From Allium sativum (taxonomy: Eukaryota; Streptophyta; Magnoliopsida; Asparagales; Amaryllidaceae), in assembly GCA_030737875.1 (NCBI GenBank), contig CM060922.1, positions 301,993,456 through 302,057,455 of the forward strand: a stretch of 64,000 bases of DNA. Direction: 5' to 3'. Shown here piece after piece: positions 51,102 through 61,083 of the stretch (position 1 is its first letter; each line of letters starts with the position of its first letter). The notes beneath the pieces were generated by a model. That model had not been told where the DNA came from. It saw only the letters and a program-made list of their open reading frames with translations, and did not search any database. A program made the position numbers and the translations under genes.

Positions 51102-51136
51102 TCGATAGAGATGGGGCTAGTAATACCCTAGATTGA
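51102..51136 (+). promoter_or_regulatory. Leader stem-loop of G (putative packaging signal)
   Basis: Outer stem TCGAT/ATTGA, inner GGGG/CCCT with a mismatch at the loop, loop TAGTAAT instead of CAGTAGT. Confidence 0.45.
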
Positions 51137-51916
51137 TTTTGAGTGTATATATATATATATGAGAGCATATTTGTAGATTTTATAAAAATGTTTTATATCG
51201 TGTTATTTGATTGGTTCAGTTTTGAACTAGCAACTGACACGATGTTGTTTTGTAAAGAGGGTAAATGAAATAATTTTTCCCGAAATATATTTTTGTATAA
51301 AAAAGGAAATAATTTATCAAATTATTGAGACATTGATTTGTATGATTTGAATGGGCTTCAAATTGGATTACGAATTCGAATTGTTTAATATAGCCGAAGA
51401 AGATTTGACATATGAAGTTTGTGAATGAGAATTTCAATATGAGATTGAATGAATCAGAATTTGAAATTTGAATTAATAATAATTAAAAGAAATCAATTGG
51501 CTAATAATTGAAATGTTATTTAGAATTTCATGAAATCATTGCTTACATGTTGAATTGAGATGAGTACATGTAGTTGAAGGCTTTGAGGTTGATTTTGGTT
51601 GCATATATCGCGATAAGTTGAGCAAGTATCCTCAATAACGCTCGTGTAAGGTACGCTTACACGAAAATATAAATTTTGGTTTTTGAATTTTGTTTTTCGA
51701 CCATGTGAGTCGATGTATATATATTATTTGTTCCTGCGATATCACAGAAGCCCTCAGTAAAGGGGAGACTCTGCCGAATTTTTCAGGAAATTTAAAGTAT
51801 TAGAAAATTTTCGATATTTTTGGAATTTTTGTTTACAATATTGAATTGGTTTTCAATTTGAAATAAATTGGATTTTTGGAAAGATATTGGATTTGTAACA
51901 TTTGTTCTACCTTAGT

Positions 51917-51952
51917 AATTTCGAGGACGAAATTCTTTTAAGGGGGAAGGAA
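51917..51952 (+). promoter_or_regulatory. Pre-PPT hairpin and polypurine tract of G
   Basis: AATTTCG/CGAAATT around AGGA (51917-51934), then TTAAGGGGGAAGGAA and LTR start TGTAACGTCATG at 51953. Confidence 0.85.
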
Positions 51953-53278
51953 TGTAACGTCATGTATCTTTGGTAGTCAGATGTTTAAATTATTTTATTA
52001 TTTTAAATTTTTATTTGGAATTTTAAATGGATTTATAATATATAATTCATTATTTAAAATGAATTCGAACGTTCAATTTATATATAATTATAAATCGAGA
52101 TCGTAACGTCAATGTAGTTCGTAGTATTGAGTTTTGAACTTCAATTGAATATACAGAATCCATTTTAAGTCGAAATTCTTTGAAACAAGAATCGTCCAAA
52201 TCCACTTGATTATATTTTTCTAATGGAAGAGAAAAATTGAGATTTCACGTTATAGATTGTGAGTTATGCCCAATTCAAATTTTCAGATAGTCGCTATGGA
52301 ATTCGTTAACAAATGATAACGTTTATTTAATAAAAGATAAAAGATTTTTATATATTTTGAATATCGTTTAGGCCGGAAATTGTAAGTATTGAGTTTAAAA
52401 TATATATTGGTTTATTTTCAAGTTGTGTAATATTTCATTTAGAGAGATATGATCATAATAATTTATTATTATTTATTTTTATAATTATTTTGATTTAATT
52501 ATAATTTATCGATATTATAAAGGCCTTAGGAATAGTTTTTTTTTCTAGTGACCTTCGTTTCTGACGAAATTTATTTTATTGGAATATGTATGGCTAGTTA
52601 TTGCTAGATTTCCAGTCTGGAGCCAATCAGAATTGTTTTATCTGTGCATGCAATTTAAAGGTAAACCGATAAATTAAAATAACAATGTTGTGCAAACGGA
52701 GTCCGATTTCAACGAAACTAACTTAATTGGGACCGGAACGTCAAGGCGTAGCGGTGTACCAATTTTCAATTGTGATTCGATTTCGCGTGTGTCGGTCCAA
52801 ATATATCGGTCAACGGTTATTAACGGTAAAGTTTAGTACCGTATAAAAATATATCTAATTAAATATATAAACTTAAATTCCTAAGTAACACCTAACCTGA
52901 GATACAAATGTTGCATACCTACACTACTCGTGACTTCATACGCAAGGAAAGGGACGAGCTACCCTAACTTGTTCAGGTACCTGTATCCGTGAAAAGAAAA
53001 CACATGCACGTGCTCTCCTAAATATACATATAGCTGTGCAGACCTAAGACAACACAAGCAGCCATCCATCCGCGTGCCTACCCATAGGTTTCCAACTGAA
53101 ATTGCACATCTGCGTTGTGTTTTCAAAACACACCAGCTACTCGATCTACCCATTTTTAGCTACTCGACTCTTCGCACGTTGATTGGTATATTTAAGTTGC
53201 TCTGCCTACTGGAAGGAAATTTAATGCAACTACTCTTTACCTACTGATGGAACATTGTTCCTATCCGAATTCTTGACC

Positions 53279-53286
53279 TATAAATA
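53279..53286 (+). promoter_or_regulatory. TATA box of LTR G
   Basis: TATAAATA followed by pyrimidine-rich sequence, 1.33 kb into the LTR. Confidence 0.55.
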
Positions 53287-53853
53287 TACACTTATCTGTT
53301 AGCTCCTTTCCTTTTTTTCCTTTTCTTTTTGCAACCATGATGAAGCAAAATTAACGAGCTGCTTCTATTAAATAATCTAAATAAAACTCCCTATTTTTCA
53401 TTTGTGTTCCCCGTTCATGAAATGGAAACCGTAACCTCGATCGAAAGTGAATTTTAAAAAGTGGGTTTTCATTCTTGGTGGCAAAGCATGGAGCAAGGAG
53501 GCTATTGAAGACATCAAGTTCAGCATGGAATTAAGCGTGGTACAGGAGAGGGTTGAGCAGTCACGGTGGCGATGTTGAAGGCACGAGAGCAGGTGTCGGT
53601 GATCTCAGATGAATGTTTGGTGGCTCATCGAGGCGACGGTAGCTCATTGTTGAAGCAGCATGGGGTCGGATACGTAGTCGTTGGGGTCTCAGGTGGTTAG
53701 GCAGTGGAGCAGTAGTGACATGGAAGTGTGGCAGCGTGTAACCGAGAGGGTTGGGCGTGTTTATTTCAGGCGTGTGTCTGTGCGAAATGAAGTACAAAGT
53801 ATACGAAGAAGAAAATGGATACGGTGAGCGTTCGAATGGAGCAGTATTCGTGG

Positions 53854-53855
<2 letters not shown>

Positions 53856-53903
<48 letters not shown>

Positions 53904-53910
53904 ATATGTA
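53856..53910. repeat. (TA)n microsatellite
   Basis: A long TA run with TATG interruptions at its right end, in LTR G. Confidence 0.95.
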
Positions 53911-56900
53911 TAATATAAAATATAGCTGGGCATAACTGTACAAGGGAAACGAGGGGGTTGTTTCAAGACGACGAGTAGCAGTAAATAAGGAAATAGAACA
54001 AACCAGAAGTTGCATGGGTCTATAATTCGAAAAAGGAGATTCAAAGGAAATAATATACAAAGCAGGGGAGTGGGAAAGTTTGAAGGATGTGTGGGAAGGG
54101 AGAATAACCTGATGTGGTGAAGAAGAATAAGTAACTAAAGAGGACAGAGAAGTTTATAAGGGGACGCGGGCTGGTATGAAAGAGTGGGCTGCCGGCCCTT
54201 ATATATATAAAAAAATGTAAATTTACAATGATGAGTAGAAATAGGGTACTGGGAAGTCACGGGAAAAGGAGAGGGGAAGCAAAGTTTAGAGTTTTGAATC
54301 GGCCAAAAGAAGATAAAAGAAAGAGCATGTGGAGAATATAATATAAGGAATTGTTTAAACAATGGGGAAGAAACAACGTGAAGCAGCAGCATGGTTGGAG
54401 GCTTACGTAAATGCACGACTTGTATGAGTGGTTAACATAGGGAACAAAGGTTGTTACGTGATGAAAGGCAAGGGGATTTAAACAGCTTAATTACCGCGTT
54501 ATCAAAGTAATTAAGTGTATAAATTTATAATTAAGGGTTATATTATTTTAATTAAAACCATATAACTTAAAACGTTAATAATTTTTTTGATTGCAAGGTT
54601 CTATCAAGACGCCGTCAACAACGTTGGAACCATATTGACGAGCCCCATATTCTGGAACTTAGTCGATAGATTAGGAAGCAAACATATTTTAAGTTAAATT
54701 AAACGATTGTTTAATTTAACTAAAATCAGACCGATCAAAGAATCAAATCAAGGTGAATATAACTCACTCAGTTTACCCACTTATATTTTACATAAGTTGG
54801 TATTTGTTTTATGTGTTATGGTGATAATTATTTGTTGTGCTCTGAGTGTTTATTATTAATTGAATTGGTTGATTTAAACTGTTAGTTTAATTAAAATAAA
54901 ATCTACTTGTTATTCTAACGATTATTTCCAAAGGAGGTAACTTACCTTGTTGGTTACATTTATAATAATATAAACGTATTAAATAAAAATATAAATGTTT
55001 AGATTAGTGTTATTTATTTATTTATTTTTGAATATCATATTTGTTTATTGAATTGAATAATATTATTTGAGATAACATATTTGGATGCAGGGAAAACAAG
55101 TTGGAGGGATCCAACTGGATTCCTTAAATTTATTGTTTATTTTCATATTAAATATATGAATTGTTTAACCAATATGATCGGATGATTGATTTGACTATTG
55201 ATCGTTGAATTTAAATTCAACGTTTGTTTTGTTATTAACCAATAGACAATATTGGTTGGGTAATTGGCAGCATATGGCCTATAAATCAATCGTTTTATAA
55301 ATGTTCATCTACTATTAGGTGGATTGACAGAAATGAAGTTATAAAATTATTTTATAATTGAATATAGATTTTTTATAAAATCTATTATTTTGAATAAAAG
55401 TTTTATTCAAGGAAATAAATATTTTTTATTTTTTATTTATTACTTAAAATTTATTATTTATGTTTAAATGATTTTATAAAGTGAATTCTTATGTAAATAA
55501 GAATTATAAGTAGACGAGCAGGAATTAACGTAATGGGTAAAGAGTTGGATTAAATGGAATTATTTAAATTAATTATATTCTTAATTAATCTAAAGAAAAG
55601 ATCTTAGTGGAATTGTTTAACGAGATAACCATATTTTGAATTGAATAATTAGCTTTAACTGGGATTGAATATTAAATTAGTTTGTGGTTATATAAATATA
55701 ATGGAACGGTTTAATGAATACTTGTAAATTTTAATAAGATTTTAAATAGAGAAGTTTATTATTTATTTTAGTAATAAAGAAGTTAACTAGTATAAAGGTG
55801 GTTAATTATGAAGAAAATTATTATTTTGATTAATAATAATATATGTAATTACTTCTTAAATGGAATACATTTAAGTAAGTAACCGATTTTGGAATAGAAT
55901 ATGGTTAAGTTTTGAAAAGAGCTTATGAATGAGTTTTATATCAAACCCAAGTTATAACGAAGTTATAAAAGAGATTTAAAGCGAATACGATAGTTTATAA
56001 TAGACGTTTACTTAATATTTAAAAATAAGCAAAAAGAGATTGAGATAAAAAGAGTTTTGCATTGAACCAAAGATATAAATAAGGTTTATAAAAAGGGCAT
56101 GAGACTAAAATGTGGATTTTAAGTCGACGATACTTAATAATGAACTAAGTGAAATGAATGAGACTGAAATGAGATTTTCGAACTGGAAATGGTTAAATGG
56201 ATTAGAAGTGGGTGATATGGGTTGATAACGAGTTGAGATAAGAATTGGAACCTAACTGGAGATTGGCTGAGTTGAGTGGTTTTTCTAAGTACTAATCTGA
56301 TGTTGATTTTCGTCTTCGAGGTTGATATTTAGAGAGTTATTTGCTTACAAATTTACGGTCAGGAACTAATAAAGGTTGAAGTAACGGGAATGAAAGGATT
56401 TGAGAATATAAATTAATATTTCCATTATAAAGGAAATAGGAAGAGATTTTGTGAAATTATACGATAATTACGAAGTAAAGAAAATTAACGAGATTCACAA
56501 CGATATTTTTACATGGAACTTGTTAAAACCAAAACTGGAAATATATATGTATATATATAATTTGAGTCCAAAATATATATATATATATATAATAGTTTGG
56601 GGCATATTCTTATATTAAAATAAGAAATAAACATTGTTGTTAAAGATATTAAAAGGTTAAGAAGTTTCTCATTAGCTTTGAATTAAAAAGGCCAATTGAT
56701 GCTGAGTACTGAACCAGTAAATTCATTTTATTTTTATGATTTAATGGTTGTTTATTTGATAGTTAAATTACCGACTATCAAATCTGACCTATACGATTGT
56801 TGGTACAGAAAGACCGGAATCGAATTATATTTGAAGACCATTCCGACCAACAAATGCGAAATTGAGAAAATGTCAGATGTTGATCAAGACAGAGCAATTG

Positions 56901-58369
56901 AAGACCATAGATCTTCATAAAACGGAAGGATTACGTAAATCTCTGGTTAACTCTATTGTTTTCAAAGTCTACTATATATTTACTTGACTTATAATTTATA
57001 ACCAGAGGTATATTGTGGTTCTGTCGTGGTCGAAATCTACGGATTTGCAAGGACTACTCACTACTGATTTATAGGGTGATTCCTAGGATGTAGTAGAAGG
57101 GTGCCTACGGTTCATCCTGTTCCTGGATGACTTGTATGGACGAATGTCTGACAGAGTATTTCTTAAGAGTCACGTACATTGATTTTTACAAACGTATTTC
57201 TGTAGGTGGAAGAGAAGATACCTTCTCTTAGCTTAAACACCCAGAATATTTTTGTGGACATCAACTAGTGATTTGGAGGATCTGAGAATGTGGCATTCAA
57301 AGTGATTGTGATGTTCTTAAAAGGTAGTATTAAACTTCAAACCTCTTCGATCGGGAAATGACAAAAATCGGGCAGGTAGCATGGCTATGTGGGTCGCTCC
57401 CATTAGGGTGTATAATCACCTATATAGAGAAAATCCATTTCATTCTTTAATCTATCTTCGATGCTGTCCCTTTTCGGGAAACGGTTGCCATACACAACTG
57501 TTGGTGATATACATTCGATACACTCAAGAGAAATGAGTGGTCGATCATGTGTGGCCAGGTTGCAAGATGTTCTTGTTGAACCCAGTGTATTCCCCTCTAG
57601 AGATACACTATTGGGCGGTGGTACCATACCTTGTTATGGTCGAAATCCAATCTCCAATAAGCGCCCGTGGTTTTGATTGTATACTATATATGTAGAGCGT
57701 GAGATGCAAGCGTTCTGCTAGATTGATATTTATTTGTATTTAGACACTATTATAATATTTGGAATAAGACATGATTTCAAAAAAAAAATTGGGTTATCGT
57801 AAGGTAAAAACCATCTGTGTTTATGTGTGGATCGGTCTTACGATTATCCTTTTCTTTCACACATAGATGTTTTAGCTTTAAAATCAAGTTAGATGATATT
57901 ACAGACTTAGCGAGTTTTCTCACTCTGGTTCACCAGACTGATTCGGCGTCTGTAAAGTTCGGGTTAGCCCAAGTTGTACAGGTTTAGGTTTGGATGCTAT
58001 GAATTTCAAGAAGACGTGTTTGAGGAGTTCAAACGTATGATATATATTTATTCCGATGTGTGTTATATATGATGACAGATTATTATAACTGTCCAAATAT
58101 GTTGATGTACTCTGATGATTGTAAGTTCTATTGTAAAGCTCTCAATAAAGTTCTATTTCTATATTATATTTTGTTCCGTTGCGATGTGAGACTCTGATGT
58201 TGTTGTGTTCTTCTTTTTCTTCTATTCTAATATTTCTTTCTTTCTTATCTCACCCACTAATTTCTTTCATTAACTATCTGGTGATTTCGATACTTGGGTT
58301 CTGGCAATTAATACGAGTTTTATGTATTATTGTTGGAGTTCGGGCATCGAAATCCTCCCGGTTGTTACA

Positions 58370-58880
58370 CATTTTAGTTCTAATTTAAGCTTTATCCTAA
58401 CTTAAACTAGTCAATACTGTCCCAGACATACTATCCCAGTTTGAAATTACATTCATTAATGAATATTATCTAAGACAATTATCTCAATATGACAATACTT
58501 GCTACATATACATCAACCCAGTTCATAACTTTTTGTTCATAATAAGTTAACATGGATACTTTATAATTTATATATGAGTTATATTATATTACGATAAAAA
58601 TTTCTAAAATTGATTTGCAAGCTATGGATAAATGTAACATTACAATCCTAAAGACGTTTAATTCAAATGACATATTTTATTTTGTAATGCCCATTATATA
58701 ATGGGTTACTTATTCAAATGTCTCTCTGCATACCCCTCCTGAAAAAAAACTCCACCAAAAACAAACCCACCTCCAAATGTAGTAAATATGTAAGTATACT
58801 ATAAAATGAAGGCACCAATGAAGAAATATAACTACATTTCTAATTTTTCATCTAGACTTAGTTTAACTGTAATACAACTC
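58370..58880. other. Unassigned AT-rich spacer between G and H
   Basis: No open frame, repeat or element end recognised. It may be host sequence or an unrecognised old repeat. Confidence 0.5.
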
Positions 58881-59194
58881 TGTTAGATCAAAATTTGGAC
58901 CTAACACCCAAATTGTTCTGATTATTAAAGAAATTTAACTGGAGAATGAAGAAAAAGCAGAAAACACACAAAATTTATAGTGGTTCGGCGTTAACGAGCC
59001 TACGTCCACTTTATATGTTATCGATTATACTTTGAATGCTAGTACAATCAATGATTTCTCTCAAACTCACTTTTACAATTGTGATTTCTCTCAGTAATCT
59101 AGTAATAAAACTGATAAGAAATGGTGGTATGACAATAATGGCGGAATCAGTGCTCAGTATTGCCAAAAGATCCTGAAAAATGCCAAGCTCTGGG

Positions 59195-59203
59195 CTATTT
59201 ATA
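59195..59203 (-). promoter_or_regulatory. TATA box of LTR H
   Basis: Minus strand TATAAATAG in AGCTATAAATAGCCC. Confidence 0.65.
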
Positions 59204-59535
59204 GCTGATTTTGTCAGGCGGATCGCGGTCACACGTGGCACAAATCCCGAGAACATCGGATCGTATCTCAGCCTGATGAAGAATTAGTCAAATTAGTCGT
59301 TGTGCACAGGTGTCGCGATCCCCTTAAATATCGGATCGAGCAAAGGGGGAGAATCAGTCAAAGTGACAGTTGGGGACACGTGTCGCTAGATCCGTGCATC
59401 TCGGATCGCTGAAGACTACCTCGTGCTTGAACAGGTCAGAGGCTTCGCTATGTATCAGGGGATCGGATCGGTCTATGTTGGGTAGTAGCGTATGTACGGA
59501 TCGAGTCGCGTAGAAGTAGTCGGATCGCTGATGCA

Positions 59536-59625
59536 ATGGGGGCGATCCGATGGGGGGCGATCCGATGAGGGGCGATCCAATGAGGGGCGATCCGATGAGG
59601 GACGATCCTATGGTGCGATCCGATC
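59536..59625. repeat. 15-bp minisatellite GGGGCGATCCGATGA
   Basis: About five units in the U3 of LTR H. The 15-base period gives an apparent GRSDE peptide repeat in one frame, which is not a gene. GGATCG-type motifs are also scattered through 59220-60840. Confidence 0.85.
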
Positions 59626-59706
59626 CTTCATGAATTTAAGGAACGCAGTTTCATACCTTCTTCTTGTGAGTGAACCTTGGTGGCTTGGTCTAAAATCTAG
59701 CCTACA

Positions 59707-59720
59707 TTTTCCCCCCTCGA
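59707..59720 (-). promoter_or_regulatory. Polypurine tract of H
   Basis: Minus strand TCGAGGGGGGAAAA directly before the LTR start TGTAGG, which fixes H as a minus-strand element. Confidence 0.7.
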
Positions 59721-60172
59721 AGTATGTTTTATCGATGAAGGAACATGCTCCGAAACTATAGAAATGTCTTTTCATAAAGAGATGCAAATCAGTGGTAGCG
59801 TCTATCCGAAAGGCCATATCATTTACGGAAAGTTGTTTCTTTGCTTGCTATAAACATTGGATAAATCTTTAATAGTTTCCCTGTTTATTGGACAATTCTT
59901 TTCTGGGATCTTTCAGAGTCTTCATCATCGAATCTATCAGGTGCATTTTTGAATTTTCATTCCTGTCGGTCATTTATCGTTTCGTATCGCATGGGCGAGT
60001 CACAGTCCGTTAGCAAGTTATTCGCCTCGTCCCTTGGTGAGCACTTGGGCCTCTTTTCGGAACGAGGTGGGCTTTTGGTTCGTGACGCGATGGGCTTTGG
60101 TTCGCGTCCCATCGACTTTCATGGATCGAATAAGACAAAAAAAAGGGGAGACTAACGGTCGCCCTTTTGCCT

Positions 60173-60180
60173 ATATAAAT
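60173..60180 (+). promoter_or_regulatory. TATA box of the antisense gene of H
   Basis: TATATAAA in CCTATATAAATCG, followed by a CT-rich start region (CTTCACTCTTCTCCTTC). Confidence 0.6.
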
Positions 60181-60299
60181 CGATCCTCACTTCACTCTTC
60201 TCCTTCTTCTTCTTTCAGCAACGTGCCGCCTATTTTTCTCGAGATAAAACCCTAATTCTTCCTTCCAAAAATACGATTGTTCTTCCTAATTTAAGAAAG

Positions 60300-61081
60300 G
60301 TAATTTCGCCAAAATCATTCTCATGCAATTTTTCACTTGTTTTTGTGGAATCTAAGAAGAAAAAATGAGAAAATTGGTGATGTTTGAGACCGCACCCGCG
60401 ATGGTTGATGGGTTCAGGTGCTCACGTGACGAATCGAGGATAAGTGATGAGGAAGAGGCAAGGGAGAAGAAGGAGGAATCAGATCGGAGGGGAGCATTGG
60501 TTCGTGGTGATGCGAGGTTCAGGGAAGAGGGAGAGGAAGTAAAGAGCAGTTCGGTGCGTTTCGTTGGCGAGGCGAGGGTTCGGAGAGATGAGGACGAAGC
60601 ATAGATTCGGCTAAAGGATCGAGTCGCAGGAAGGGAGGAGCTTCGGATCGTGGAGAATAGGAGGCGATGCGGATCGTCAAGATACCATAGCGATCCGTTT
60701 GGATGGATTGGTGCGCTTCATGATTCGAAGCCTTTCTACGAGCTTGCACCTTTCCGCGTACCGAGTCCTTCAGCACGATCCGTTCAGATGTTGCGATCCG
60801 AACCTGCCCTACGATCCGACTGACGAACGATCTGATGCACACGCTGACTAAATAACGCAACTCTAACAAATCGATGAACAGTTAGGTTAGAGCCTTTGGG
60901 ACGAACATTCCGGATTAAACAAATGCATAATCTATCAATCGAACAACGACCAATGTCTAGATGACTTTGTTGACCTTTGTTCTTTTCTTTAATGCACGCA
61001 CACGCACACACACCGGCACTTGCACACACAGGGGGGATGAGTAGTTTTAATCTTATTTCTCATGTTTCTTCGCCTAAACAG
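60300..61081 (+). other. Probable 5' UTR intron of the antisense gene (782 bp)
   Basis: Donor AAAG/GTAATTTC and acceptor TTCTTCGCCTAAACAG, with the presumed start codon two bases into the next exon. The 79-codon frame at 60365-60604 inside it shows nothing recognisable. Confidence 0.5.
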
Positions 61082-61083
61082 TA

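Larger units (their letters stand above)
51052..51952 (+). mobile_element. Element G, internal region (non-coding, 901 bp)
   Basis: Bounded by a primer site and a polypurine tract, with the leader hairpin (51102-51136) and the GAGAGCATATTTG motif, but no open frame of note. G is therefore non-autonomous like C and E. It is the outermost element of the stack. Confidence 0.85.
51953..58369 (+). repeat. 3' LTR of element G (6417 bp)
   Basis: Ends GGTTGTTACA at 58369. TATA box at 53279-53286, GC-richer island 53430-54480 with a TA run (53856-53910), AACT hairpin 55104-55125, module 56250-56363, GATAGT hairpin 56754-56783 and 7-base-loop hairpin 57112-57130. Open frames in it (for example minus 53561-54060) match nothing known and include the TA run. 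Confidence 0.88.
58881..59706 (-). repeat. LTR of element H (826 bp), probably its 3' LTR
   Basis: On the minus strand it starts TGTAGGCTAG right after a polypurine tract and ends GATCTAACA. A TATA box is at 59195-59203 and the R-U5 side has GTGGACGTAGGC and CGAACCACTATAAAT, a layout common in plant LTRs. The U3 carries the 15-bp minisatellite. The left boundary rests on TG/CA ends only. Confidence 0.65.

Noticed and set aside
53561..54060. Minus-strand frames in LTR G with runs of Tyr-Ile
   Set aside because: The runs are the TA microsatellite translated; nothing else supports a gene.
59492..59761. Frame with GRSDE peptide repeats
   Set aside because: Produced by a 15-bp DNA minisatellite in the U3 of LTR H.
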